A stretch of DNA of 64,000 nt from Corallium rubrum (taxonomy: Eukaryota; Cnidaria; Anthozoa; Scleralcyonacea; Coralliidae). The first letter of the stretch is position 1; each line of letters opens with the position of its first letter. The notes beneath the pieces are model-generated. The model saw only the letters and a program-made list of their open reading frames with translations. It had not been told where the DNA came from and did no database searches. The DNA is taken from positions 9,015,968 through 9,079,967 of the forward strand of contig OZ036004.1 of assembly GCA_964035015.1 (NCBI GenBank), in the 5' to 3' direction. The position numbers and the translations under genes were made by a program. Positions 22,176 through 32,470 of this stretch are shown piece by piece.

Positions 22176-22420
22176 TAAATAATTATTGAGTCGGTTTTCT
22201 TTGTTCTTGCGAGGGTTGTATATAGCATACAACCCTATGAATACTAATTAGAAAATAAATGAAGAAAAAAACTAGGAAAATCTTTGTCCAAGGTAGAAAA
22301 AATAAACAAAACTTTGTTGGAAAACCTCGTCAATAATCATTTAAGTCGGATAAAACCCTCGAACGTCGGGATTTATGCTATATAAAGCCCTCGGACGCTG
22401 CGCGTCCTCGGGTCTTTATA

Positions 22421-22735
22421 CAGGGTGTATAAAAAAAAAGGCTACCCTTAGAAAATATAATTAACATTCTTTTCAAATAACCTATTGTATATTGACAGCC
22501 CTGTGGTCAGTTGAACATTTTTAATCGAACTGATATGAATATAATTAACATTTTTATTTCAGTTATGCTCCTTCATACGTTTAGAAGTTATCGTAATTTC
22601 CCAGGTGTATACGACCATTTGTTTTTTACGCATCCGTGACTTCAGAGGTGTCCAGGGCTGTCAATATACAATAGGTTATTTGAAAAGAATGTTAATTATA
22701 TTTTCTAAGGGTAGCCTTTTTTTTGATACACCCTG
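22421..22735. mobile_element. Tc1/mariner-like MITE with TA duplication
   Basis: The ends CAGGGTGTATAAAAAAAAAG and the inverted CTTTTTTTTGATACACCCTG are flanked by TA on each side. It splits the hairpin of repeat unit 3; units 1 and 2 preserve the empty site with one TA. Only about 315 bp, no transposase. Confidence 0.85.
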
Positions 22736-22776
22736 TATAGCATAAATCCCTCGTTCTCGGGCTTTATCCTATACAT

Positions 22777-23150
22777 AATAGGGAGCTTAAGCAAATACAA
22801 CGTGAACGTCAACTGACAACGTCCTTAATACAATAGATTTTTCCTCACACAACAAAGAAAATGAATAATTTTTAGTCCCAAGAGTAATCCTAACGCCGTC
22901 CCCGTTCTACACACAACGTTATTCAGATCATTTTCACGTCTTCACGACGACGTTAACTCGTGAAACGGAGAAACCTGTTAGTTGAGTTTGACTTCAAACT
23001 GTGCGACAAAAATCCTTTTAGAACTCTGAAGCTTTTGAATGTCGGAAAACGTAGTTTATGTATTCAGTACTACGCAAATGATTCGTGGTTTCTGCTAGAT
23101 ACTGAACTTTAGATTGCCGTTGCCGTCCTAGCTTGCTTAAGCTCCCTATT
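22777..23150. mobile_element. MITE with AATAGGGAGCTTAAGCAA ends
   Basis: AATAGGGAGCTTAAGCAA on the left and TTGCTTAAGCTCCCTATT on the right are inverted copies. The interior holds GTCCCAAGAGTAAT, which also occurs near 23510, where a diverged partial copy (from about 23410) follows. From there to 24030 no gene is seen. Confidence 0.7.
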
Positions 23151-24030
23151 GTATTGTATTGTATACGGGATGCTATACCAGCGACGAAGGTTTATCTATT
23201 GGGGTCAGGAAGGTTCAAAAACAAAGTGAAAACACGCTAAGTGTCTTAAAAAGTTATAATTGATCGAGTAGAATGTTGAAGAGATGTTGACTCTGATTTT
23301 CTCTGAGCAATTGATAGTATAGTCAGATACACGTACACCTGAATATCTCATTCAGATTTTGAAAAGATATTTTTTTGGCTGAACCTTGTGCCGTGTCGTC
23401 GACGACTTCCACAATAGGGACTCATTAAGAAAACACACCGACTACGACTATGGGCAACGTGTTTGAACAATAGAATTTTATGTCATATACAAAGAGTTTT
23501 TGCAAATGACGGTCCCAAGAGTAATTTTCATGCCGTCGTGACTCTGTTGACAACGTAGAAAAAGCATTCTTACGTTGTAAAGACAACGCGGAACCTGAAT
23601 CACTACAGAAGCCTTGGGAAAGCTTAACCTTACTCTCGCGACTAACATAGATTGAACAAGTGTATCTCTTCAAGAATTTAAGAACAAGGCAAGTCCGTGC
23701 TATAATGTATCTTGAAATTTGAATGTATAAATACACCACCATTTAATACCACTGTTAAACTTTCTACCGTAGCCGCAGTCCGTTGTCTGAATCTTAAAGT
23801 CCCTACTAGAGTTGACTGTACGGTTGACTATATGACCCTATATATACTTGACTGTATAGTTGATTGTTTTCGAGATGAATCATTGTCATTGACTCGATCA
23901 GACACTTAAACGACAGTCGAATCGACTCTTGACTCGACTTTTTGGTGACTTGTAAAACATTGCTCAACGCCGAGTCGAGTCCAGTTATCATGTTTCGTGG
24001 CGCGGTCCACAAACGTGGGAGTCTCATTGT

Positions 24031-24729
24031 AAAGCCTGGCCAAACGCTTTCAACATTTCATTCAACATCGTTCAACATTGTTGAACGCGTGTTGAACGAA
24101 AATTTGAACATGTTCAAATTTCGCTTCGTTTCGTTTCGTTTCGTCACAATATAATTAGTACAAATACATAAATAAATAATTATATTCAACATTGTTGAAC
24201 GCGTGTTGAACGAAAATTTGAACATGTTCAAATTTCGTTTAGTTTAGTTAAGACCCCGTTTCCACGATGTCGGTACAATTTGAAAACGGAACAAAATCAT
24301 GCCATTTAGGCCTTGCGTTTACACGATACCGGCACAAAAATAACATGAAATGTTATATGCTGTATTTGCATACCGGCATGATTTTGTTCCGTTTTCAAAT
24401 TGTACCAGCATCGTGTAAACGGGGTCTTAGTTTAGTTTAGTTTAGTTTAGTTTAATTTATTCGTCACAATATAATTAGTACAAATACATAAATAAATATA
24501 ATTATAAATAATTATAATAAACAATTATAAATAATTATAATAAAGTTGTGACAGGGGATTAAACAGAACTTTCGTCCCAATTGAGATCAAACCCCTCAAC
24601 ACCATTCAACAACGTTCAACATCATTCAACAGGGGTGGCCAAACGCTTTCAACATGTTGAATCACGGTTGAATTCAACAATGTTGGACGATGATGAATGA
24701 AATGTTGAAAGCGTTTGGCCAGGCCTTTA
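24031..24729. mobile_element. Foldback built of CAACATTGTTGAACG words, with nested MITE
   Basis: The ends are AAAGCCTGGCCAAACGCTTT and its inverted copy AAAGCGTTTGGCCAGGCCTT. The interior iterates CAACATTGTTGAACG and holds a duplicated TTCGTCACAATATAATTAG block. A second foldback (24249-24429, ends TAAGACCCCGTTT) is inserted in a GTTTA microsatellite inside it. Confidence 0.75.
24249..24429. mobile_element. Nested 181-bp foldback, TAAGACCCCGTTT ends
   Basis: A near-perfect palindrome, CAATTTGAAAACGGAACAAA against TTTGTTCCGTTTTCAAATTG, ended by TAAGACCCCGTTT and AAACGGGGTCTTA. The flanks are a (GTTTA)n run, so the target duplication cannot be measured. Confidence 0.75.
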
Positions 24730-25394
24730 GAGAAGAGAAGTATAAAGTTGCTTCCGGCTATAGTAAAAAGATAGTTTAATCAACCCCATTAAAATCTGTT
24801 TGTATTGTATAATTAACGATGCGTATATGAATATATAATTACTACTTGGAAAACGTATATACGGAAGTTGCACAAATTCAATACTGAGAAATTAAAGAAT
24901 CCGGTGCAAAAAATTTACGTCCAGCTGGGGCTTTCCCCGGAAACAGAGGTGAACAGGAAGAGGTTAATAGCCTTTGTATATATAACAACAGCCTTTGTAT
25001 CGAATGAAAAATTAAATGAAAAATCAATATCACTTTATGAGTGGTGTAACAGTCTTTGTATTAACTCAGAAATTCAATGGGAGTTTGTAAAGTGACCGCT
25101 TATAGACAAGACACACATCTACTACATAAACAGCTTCCTAAAGTTAAGGATACTAATTATAACCTTCGAAATATATCTATAGTCTGCGCCCGAAAGTGAA
25201 CTCAGAGAGATTCAAGAATAGTTTTATTAATCGTCTAATGTTTAACTATAATCTAGCTATCTGAAATATTTGTATACCTATATATTATATATGTTTGTAC
25301 CATAGTCCAATTGTAACTAGTTTTCATTGTATGCTTACTATGTATGATATACCTGTAACATAAGATATGTATTTTTATCTTATGCAATAAAGAC

Positions 25395-25406
25395 CATTAT
25401 TATTAC

Positions 25407-25452
<46 letters not shown>
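25395..25452. repeat. (ATT)n microsatellite
   Basis: About 18 ATT units following an AATAAAGACC stretch. The 24870-25390 region before it is AT-rich with only short frames. Confidence 0.9.
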
Positions 25453-25539
25453 GAAAAGTGACCGCTTATACAAGAAATATTCTAAATAACAGTCTTTACA
25501 TTGACTGAAAAATTAAATGAGAATTAGCAAAATGATCGC

Positions 25540-25735
25540 TTATTGGGGGCACGGATGGCGTGTGCTGTTAAGGCGCTGCCTCTCACCAATAGTTAAGCCC
25601 GGTAGTCGGGGTTAGTACGTGGGTGGGTGACCGTTTGGGGACAACCCCGTTCTCGAGCTTGGGACTTATGTGAGTAGACTTTAGTTAGTCTCTCCTGTGC
25701 TGTGCTTCATAGTTTGGCTTTAAATTCACGGTTAT
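25540..25735 (+). mobile_element. 5S rRNA-derived SINE, copy 3
   Basis: Plus-strand copy with AGTTAAGCCCGGTAGTCGG, TTAGTACGTGGGTGGGTGAC and the shared TGAGTAGACTTTAGTTAGTC body. It is truncated before the GGAGGGAGG tail. Confidence 0.75.
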
Positions 25736-25737
25736 AC

Positions 25738-26580
25738 TTAAAGTGCCTATGAAATGGAATTTTTAATTGCTTCATTTTAAAGCGCATCAAAAAGTAGGAC
25801 AATATGCAGTTTACTGTTCCTTGATATCTTTTATATTTCCAAAGTTGTAAAGATTTAAAGATGTCAAAAATTAATGAAGAAAAAATATGGCGACGTCATG
25901 TGGTTTGCATGTTAATTTGGTGAATGTTTAAATGAACCATAGCTCAGTTACTATGTGTCAGGATTAAATGAACCTTTGCACATATATAGTGCAAGATGAA
26001 ACACAGTTAATAATATCACCAATTTTGTTGTCAAGGTAACACTGTTGTACCCAGGCCCCTTGCACGGATTTTATATATATAAACCACCTTCTCTGTCCTG
26101 ATAAGGATAAAATAATATCAGACAAGTGCTTGTCATACCTATCCATGCCTAAAATACGTTTATACTATAATAATTTGAAAATTATGCCCACAGAGATAAA
26201 TACATGGTGTTTTACAAAATCCGTGCAAGGGGCCTGGGTACAACAGTGTTATCTTGACAACAAAATTGGTGATATTATCAACTGCGTTTCATCTTGCACT
26301 ATATGTGTGCTAAGGTTCATTTGATTCTGACACATAGTAACTGAGCTATAGTTCATTACCAAATTAACATGCAAAGCACATGACGTCACAATTTGTGCTG
26401 CAATCAGCATATTTTTTGTCTGCAATCAGCATATTTTTTCTTCATTTTGGCATCTTTAAATCTTTATAACTCTGGAACTATAAAAGATATCAAGGAACGG
26501 TAAACTGCACATTGTCCTACTTCTTGGTGCTCTTTCAGATGAAGCAATAAAAAATTTGATTTCATTCATAGGGACTTTAA
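25738..26580. mobile_element. 843-bp palindromic TTAA-target foldback
   Basis: TTAA lies at 25738-25741 and 26577-26580, with ends TTAAAGTGCCTATGAAATGG. The two arms match over more than 300 bases around a loop of about 120 bases near 26090-26210. The same short protein-like frames on both arms are mirror images of the palindrome, not genes. Confidence 0.8.
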
Positions 26581-27289
26581 GATTACTCTTGGGACTGAAT
26601 ATTATTCATTCTCTTTGTTTGGGCAAAAATAATTCTTTTGTTTAGAGGACGTGAATTTGACAAACCATTTATAGACGAAATCTGAGTTTCGACTGCGCAT
26701 ACAATCTGAGTCGGGATAAAACGTAGTTCATTTATAACATGAGGCTGAAGCAGCCGCAGTAAACATAACATTTCTGATTTCAGAAACTTTTTAATGTTTA
26801 GGTATTCTATAAGGATAAACTTTGCTTATCGATTATCCTTGACAAAAATCGTAAACGTAGTGTCTAAAAATAATGAACTCAAAACACAAAAAAACAGTCC
26901 CAGCCTATGTTATCTTCCCGTTATGCTTTAATAGACACGATGTAATTTGCATGGGGGCCCAAATATTGAATAGGAAACTAATTTGCATGTGGGCCTAAAT
27001 GAAATAGTTGTTAGACAATTTATATAATAACTAATTTGAAAGTTTGTTTGGCGGTTTATTTAAATCAAATTAAGAAGGAATTCTAACTCAGTTCATAGTT
27101 TGGCTTTAAATTCACGGTTACTTAATTAGCATTAGCAGCAATAAAAATTTACATACATCATATCAAGCACAACTTAATAAAATTAATTAGATATAAATTA
27201 GCTCATAAAATAACAATGACAATAAATAATATTTACACTTCTTAAATCTACACTGAGGACCGCAACATTATAGTATCGATAGTTCTGTT

Positions 27290-27508
27290 GAAACATTCAA
27301 ATTCCGGGAAAATGTTTGCTCTTTTATTCTTTGGTATTAACCGTTCGTATGGTCATTATTAATCCTCGTCAACTTCAATGAAGGTTAATAATCGTTCTTA
27401 TATAATAACAATGATATTAAACAATATATTTACACCTCTTCAACTGATCTAGATAATGGTTTAGTTGAACAGGAAATAGGTTTGTTCTTTCGTATGGTCA
27501 TTATTGAC
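27290..27508. repeat. Extra partial copy of the G4 3' end
   Basis: CGTATGGTCATTATT followed by AATCCTCGTCA appears at about 27346 and again at 27491 at the end of the coding region, a period of about 145 bases. G5 has the same arrangement (30798 and 30953). AATAAA on the minus strand (27323-27328; G5 30775-30780) is a likely shared polyadenylation signal about 180-195 bases past the stop. Confidence 0.6.
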
Positions 27509-28231
27509 TTAATCCTCGTCAGCGAATGTTGTCAATTCTTCCATATTCTCAGCCTGGAGGGAGAACTCGTTCTCGCGATGTATGCCGTATAAATTATGCC
27601 TTAGTTCTTCAAACTCGTCGCGTAACCAGTCCAATGCTCGATCTATTTCTTGGACTAATCTAAAGTTCTTTATCAAATTTTCGTAACGACTCAGCTTTGG
27701 ATAATCTTGCTTCAGTGTCTTGAGGTAGACATCGGTGAGTTCCATCAAATGTTCTAGGACAGTCTCGTTGAAACTTGTCCTTTCAGATCTCAAGTCAGGA
27801 ATGGACCAGTGTTGCTCTTTTAAGACATTACACATCACACTGAGGGCGTTCTGGATGTGTCCGATTAATCGTTTCGCCATCGAGGATACCTCTTTGTCGA
27901 GCGGGGTGATGGCAACGGCCTTCAGACAGAGCATAGCGTCGAAGCAACCTACGTAGGATGTCTTCAGAAAGTCTTCCACTGAAAAATCTTTCCTCAGACT
28001 TAACAAAACGTACATTGTATGGAGGTCAAAGTTAGACAAATCTGTTTCATCAATCTTCAGATGCTTCAAATCATTCTCCAAGCTCTCCTTGATCCCGCGA
28101 ATGACTTCGGTGAAAAATCGATAAGATCGCGAAATCTCTTCCAAATGTCTTTCTAACGGATCCTTTGATGGAGACTCGTAAAAGTAGAAAGACTCATCAG
28201 TCCAGCTCAATGTGCTCTCGTTGAGTTCCAT
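27509..28231 (-). CDS. G4: helical cytokine-like paralog, single exon, 240 aa
   Basis: The frame runs uninterrupted from the ATG at 28231 (MELNESTL) to the stop at 27509, with a TATA box only 50 bases upstream. The N-terminal 30 residues are acidic and low in structure. Then come helix A (LERHLEEISRSYRFFTEVI), a segment with DLSNFDLHTMYVLLS, a helix with SYVGCFDAMLCLKAVA, helix C with LIGHIQNALSVMCNVLKEQ ending HWSIPD, ETVLEHLMELTDVYLKTL, and a last helix NLIKNFRLVQEIDRALDWL. It has no signal peptide, no membrane span and few cysteines. It is about 88 percent identical to G5, with most differences in the first 65 residues. The promoter carries perfect kappaB and AP-1 sites, pointing to induction by stress or infection. 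Remote likeness to CNTF/CLCF1 is my inference. Confidence 0.78.
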   Translation of the reverse strand: MELNESTLSWTDESFYFYESPSKDPLERHLEEISRSYRFFTEVIRGIKESLENDLKHLKIDETDLSNFDLHTMYVLLSLRKDFSVEDFLKTSYVGCFDAMLCLKAVAITPLDKEVSSMAKRLIGHIQNALSVMCNVLKEQHWSIPDLRSERTSFNETVLEHLMELTDVYLKTLKQDYPKLSRYENLIKNFRLVQEIDRALDWLRDEFEELRHNLYGIHRENEFSLQAENMEELTTFADED

Positions 28232-28280
28232 CTTCGAAATAATCTTGCAGCTATATGACCTCTACCAGCAAATCACCCTC

Positions 28281-28340
28281 CTTTTATAACATACAATTAA
28301 AATCTTTTTATTTAAAAAGGGACTTCCCCAAGATGACTCA
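28281..28340 (-). promoter_or_regulatory. G4 promoter: TATA, NF-kappaB and AP-1 sites
   Basis: TTATAAAAG (28289-28281) is a strong TATA box. GGGACTTCCC at 28319-28328 is a perfect NF-kappaB site and TGACTCA at 28334-28340 a perfect AP-1 site, five bases apart. The kappaB site is conserved at the same place in the G5 promoter. Clustering with a TATA box within 60 bases makes chance unlikely, but binding is not shown. Confidence 0.65.
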
Positions 28341-28770
28341 TCTCTATTTTTAGATGCATCACAAGACAAGTACGATTCAAAAAACGCTTAATGGACACGA
28401 AACAGATGTTCTGGATTCTGATTGGACAGTTCTTTGACCTCTTGATCTTGGCGGGAACTAGTCGTAATTTCATAACCCCATTCAGTTTTGTTGCCATAAC
28501 AGATAACCCAGCATGGGGTGCATGAAATATATAGTGCATGTACGGCTAAGAAGAGACTTCGTTGCTGTCTGTTATTCCTGACAAAGAACCGACTGCTTAT
28601 ATACAAGCAGAATATGTGTTATTGAGCGTGTAAATAATGCTTGCTACATGTTACATAAACTGAAAATGATCACAAACATAGTTTTAGTCATTCAGTTTGT
28701 TTTTGAATATCAAACTTAGGTCATCTCAACTTTGTCAAGACCGAGAAGTCCTCAGTCCGAGCGAATCGTC

Positions 28771-29270
28771 AATTTGAATTACAACAATTACAACTATATG
28801 GAAACACGACTGTTGCAAAAATCGCAAGCAATCGCCGATCAATCGTCGACTGAATTACACAGTCCATTCTCTTCCTCAAATTGACTGTATATACTAATTG
28901 TAATCAAGCTCTCAAATTGAGTGTGGGAGTCAATTTCAAGGAATTAAAAAACTAATTCCTAACCCCCCACCCCAACCCCAAACCACAACCCCCCGGAAAC
29001 CCTAAACCTAACCACAACCCCCCGGTAGCCCTAAGCCTAATCGCAACCCTCCGGAAAAAAGTCCCGCCTCTCAGACGCCGACCACAACACCCCTACGACG
29101 TTTTTCCTTGTACGCTTTTTAGTTTAACATCCCGCATGTGGGACAGAGTTGACGTTGAAATTGACTCCCACACTCAATTTGAGAGCTTGATTACAATTAG
29201 TATACACAGTCAATTTGAGGAAGAGACCACGTTGAATTACAACAATTACAACTATATGGAAACCAGGCTT
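28771..29270. mobile_element. Foldback with TACAACAATTACAACTATAT arms
   Basis: TACAACAATTACAACTATAT near both ends is accompanied by inverted CTCAAATTGAGTGTGGGAGT blocks (about 28910 and 29155). The central part holds an AACCCTAAACC-like, C-rich stretch (28960-29080) that is irregular and not a telomere array. Confidence 0.6.
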
Positions 29271-29366
29271 AACGCTAGACGATTTTACTCGGTCAAGGAG
29301 GGACGTCTCGGAATGTCATGCAGTACAACCAAAGGGTTAACAAGCAAACCATATAGCAGTAAAAAG

Positions 29367-29484
29367 GATTTTTGGTGAAGGAAAATTCGAGTGTAGAATA
29401 TATACATTTTAAGACCAAACCGGGACCAGTTGCGAAAAATGCAACTACACAGGCCTTCCGGCAGGAATTGAACCCACGACCTTG
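29367..29484 (-). mobile_element. tRNA-derived SINE, fourth copy, head truncated
   Basis: Matches the body of the units at 8089-8908 (AAACCGGGACCAGTTGCG on the plus strand) but stops within the tRNA-like head after ACCCACGACCTTG. Confidence 0.75.
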
Positions 29485-29604
29485 AGTAAGCTTCGTATAG
29501 CAGTAAGTTTCGTTCAACCCTGACTTCAGTCTAACTTTTATTTGTCTCTAGATCTCTCGATCGTGCTTATCACGCAAGTCAGAGGCACTCCAGGATGGCA
29601 CCAA

Positions 29605-29860
29605 ACGACAGATGTTAGACCACAGAGCCCAGCTAAGATATAGGTATTGGTTTTACGGAGGAAGGAAAACCGCGGAGAAGCCGGCGAAAAACCTTCGAAG
29701 CACAGGAGAGATCAACGACGAATAATCTACTCACATGAGTCTCAAGGTCGACAACGGGGTCATTCCCAAGCGGTCACTCATCCAAGTATTTAAACTTCAC
29801 CCAACCGGGCTTAACTTTGCACTATACAGCAACGAAAGGCAACGTACTAACAGTTTCCAC
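29605..29860 (-). mobile_element. 5S rRNA-derived SINE, copy 4
   Basis: A diverged minus-strand copy; the core reads AAATACTTGGATGAGTGACC. It lies between G4 and G5. Confidence 0.7.
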
Positions 29861-30489
29861 GCCACAACACCATAGTTATGACCCGTATTCAGATATATAT
29901 ACAACGAACTACCAAAGGCAAATCAAAGGGGTCAACCCGGACGCCAGAAAAATATAGGTTGTAGGCAGAATGAAATTACACCTGCATGATTAGTTTAATA
30001 ATAGAAAATTTACATATATATAATTACATCATATTAAGCTGCATGTACGTTTGTAAGACGAACTAAACAAAAAGAATGATAAGAAGTAATATATTTGTAA
30101 CTGTTAAATCTACTGTACATGACAAAATTCCAATATCGATGGGTTCACTCAAATTCCAAGAAACAAGTTTGTTCTTGGTAGTTAATCATATGATCGTTCA
30201 TGAGTTAACTAGGATTAAGGCTCAACAATCAATCTCGCATCTTTACAATATATATAGTTGAATTCACGGTCATACTTTAACAATGATATCTTTAGAAGAC
30301 AAACTAGATATAAATTAGTTCATAAGATAACAATAATAAATAAATAAATGATAATTGATAATGATAATTAGTGATTTATATTGCGCATTCTTCATGACGT
30401 AATGATCGAATGCGCATTACAGTGTACAACAGAATAGATAAATATAGGTATAGCTATATATTTACAATACATGAAATAGTTATTAAGAT

Positions 30490-30705
30490 GAAGGTGTTGA
30501 TTTTTTACGGAGGGAGGAAAACCGGAGAACTCGAGAACCCGGCGAAAAACCCTCGAAGCACAGGAGAGACCAACTAAACTCTACTCATGAGTCGCAAGCT
30601 CGAGAACGGGTTATTCCCAGACGGTCACCCATCCAAGTACTAACCCCGTCTCACCGGGCTTAACTATTGGTGAGAGGCAGCGCCCTAACAGCACACGCCA
30701 CCCAT
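30490..30705 (-). mobile_element. 5S rRNA-derived SINE, copy 5
   Basis: A well-kept minus-strand copy with TTAGTACTTGGATGGGTGAC and the GGAGGGAGGAAAACCGGAG tail. It lies between G4 and G5, just downstream of G5. The stretch 29861-30489 before it holds no gene. Confidence 0.8.
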
Positions 30706-30969
30706 GCATGTAAATAAATATATTTACACCTCTTCAATCTACTCGCTGTATCTTCCAAGAAATAAGTTTGTTCTTTTATTCTTGGTATTAACCGTTCGTA
30801 TGGTCATTATTAATCCTCGTCAACTTCAGTGAAGGTTGGTAATCCTTCTTATATAATAACAATGATATTAAACAATATATTTACACCTCTTGAATCTACT
30901 AGCTGTAGATAATGGTTTAGTTGAAGCTTCCAGAAAATAGGTTTGTCCTTTCGTATGGTCATTATTCAC

Positions 30970-31695
30970 TTAATCCTCGTCAGCGAATGTTGTCAGTGCT
31001 TCCATATTCTCAGCCTGGAGGGAGAGCTCGTTCTCGCGATGTATGCCATGTAAATTATGCCTTAGTTCTTCAAACTCGTCGCGTAACCAGTCCAACGCTC
31101 GATCTATTTCTTGGACCAATCTAAAGTTCTTTATCAAGTTTTCGTAACGTCTCAGTTTTGGATAATCCTTCTTCAGTGTCTTGAGGTAGACATCGGTGAG
31201 TTCCATCAAATGTTCCAGGACAGTCTCGTTGAAGCTTGTCCTTTCAGATCTCAAGTCAGGAATGGACCAGTGTTTTTCTTTTGATACATTCCATATCACA
31301 CTGAGGGCGTTCTGGATGTGTCCGATTAATCGTTTCGCCATCGAAGATACTTCTTTGTCGAGCGGGGTGATAGCAACGGTCTTCAGACAGAGCATAGCGT
31401 CGAAGCAACCTACGTAGGATGTCTTCAGAAAGTCTTCCACTGAAAAATCTTTCCTCAGACTTAACAGAACGTACATTGTATCGAGGTCAAAGTTAGACAA
31501 ATCTGTTTCGTCAATCTTCAGATGCCTCAAATCATTCTCCATTCTCTCCTTGATCCCGCGAATGAGTTCGGTGAAAGGTCGGTAAGATCGCGAAATCTCT
31601 TCCAGATATCTTCCTAACGGATCCTTTGGTGGGGACTCGTTAAGGTAAAAGGACTCGTCATTGCTGCTTAATAATGCGTTCTCGTCAAGTTCCAT
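30970..31695 (-). CDS. G5: helical cytokine-like paralog, single exon, 241 aa
   Basis: I start it at the ATG at 31695 (MELDENAL), which aligns with the G4 start; an in-frame ATG 36 bases upstream lies close to the TATA box (31742-31750) and would need a very short leader. The core from DLSNFD onward is nearly invariant with G4, including SYVGCFDAMLCLK, HWSIPD and the LVQEIDRALDWL helix. The N-terminal 65 residues, including helix A, differ much more. The duplicated block with G4 also covers the 3' flank and about 100-150 bases of promoter, so the pair arose by segmental duplication. It lacks a signal peptide. Function is inferred as for G4. Confidence 0.78.
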   Translation of the reverse strand: MELDENALLSSNDESFYLNESPPKDPLGRYLEEISRSYRPFTELIRGIKERMENDLRHLKIDETDLSNFDLDTMYVLLSLRKDFSVEDFLKTSYVGCFDAMLCLKTVAITPLDKEVSSMAKRLIGHIQNALSVIWNVSKEKHWSIPDLRSERTSFNETVLEHLMELTDVYLKTLKKDYPKLRRYENLIKNFRLVQEIDRALDWLRDEFEELRHNLHGIHRENELSLQAENMEALTTFADED

Positions 31696-31741
31696 TTTCA
31701 AAATGTTGATGTGTATATGATCAACCGTCAAGTTGTAAGTC

Positions 31742-31777
31742 GCCTTTTATCACATGGACACGCTACAGGGACTTCCC
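31742..31777 (-). promoter_or_regulatory. G5 promoter: TATA-like box and NF-kappaB site
   Basis: GATAAAAGG (minus strand, 31751-31743) lies about 48 bases above the ATG. GGGACTTCCC at 31768-31777 is a perfect NF-kappaB site kept in the same order as in G4. The following ATGAATCA is a degraded AP-1 site where G4 has TGACTCA. Confidence 0.6.
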
Positions 31778-32339
31778 CTGAGATGAATCACGTGTAGTTA
31801 ATTTTAGATCACGGTCACGCGGGGCAAGTATGTTCGTGGAACGGTTACCTCCCTAGCTTGCATAAGGAATTTGAAGAGCCGAGCTAGCCGCCCGTTTAAC
31901 CATGGTTTAACGAGGATCGCACTGTGATATTAAAACTCGTATAAACTAAATTTGCAACTGAAATGAATTAGTTTGGATGCAAACGAGTCCTGACATTCAT
32001 TCAAATCTCCTTTTGAGGACCAGGAAGGAGTTTCATGGCACGAGTCATGCAATAGGTCATGAAAATGTGGGCAGGGCGGACACGAGAACGGATGTTGCGA
32101 TTTCACCTTAAGGCGGTACAGTTCCCAGCTGACCTCTTGATCTTTGGGGTTTGGCAGCAACTGCTCGTGACTCGCATGGAGTTGAATCGGTTATGAAAAC
32201 ACAACAACCACCGCGAGATAAAAATATACCGTTACAGCAACATTGTTCCGGTAGTTCCGAGACACAATTGATTGCTTAATCGGAGCAAAGTGAAAATGCG
32301 ATAAACTGCCGAGAATAGTTTTTATATAGAGGATATTAC

Positions 32340-32470
32340 ACGGTGGTGCGAAGATATGAATTTTATCTTCGAGTGGTGAAAACAATATTTTACGAATGAG
32401 CGTAGCGAATGAGTAAAATATCGTATTTACCACGAGAAGATAAAATTCATATCTTCAAGCCAGCGTGTAA
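32340..32470. mobile_element. Foldback with GAAGATATGAATTTTATCTT arms
   Basis: The arms GAAGATATGAATTTTATCTT and AAGATAAAATTCATATCTTC meet at an apex reading GAATGAGCGTAGCGAATGAG. The type resembles the foldbacks at 42640, 45395 and 48806. The flanking DNA from 32471 to 33118 has no gene; it shares the phrase TTCATTCAAATCTCCTTTTG-like with the G5 upstream region. Confidence 0.6.

Larger units (their letters stand above)
21131..22760. repeat. Three 281-bp units, each with a long cruciform-forming palindrome
   Basis: Units start with GAGTCGGTTTTCTTTGTTCT at 21131, 21412 and 22188. Each ends in a hairpin of about 30-bp arms whose tip reads GGACGCTTCGCGTCC (or CTGCGCG). A LINE fragment lies between units 2 and 3, and a mariner-like MITE sits in the hairpin of unit 3. 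Confidence 0.8.

Noticed and set aside
28960-29080. Interstitial telomere-like AACCCTAAACC tract
   Set aside because: It is irregular (AACCCCCCGG, CCCTAAGCC) with no run of a constant unit; it is just C-rich filler of a foldback.
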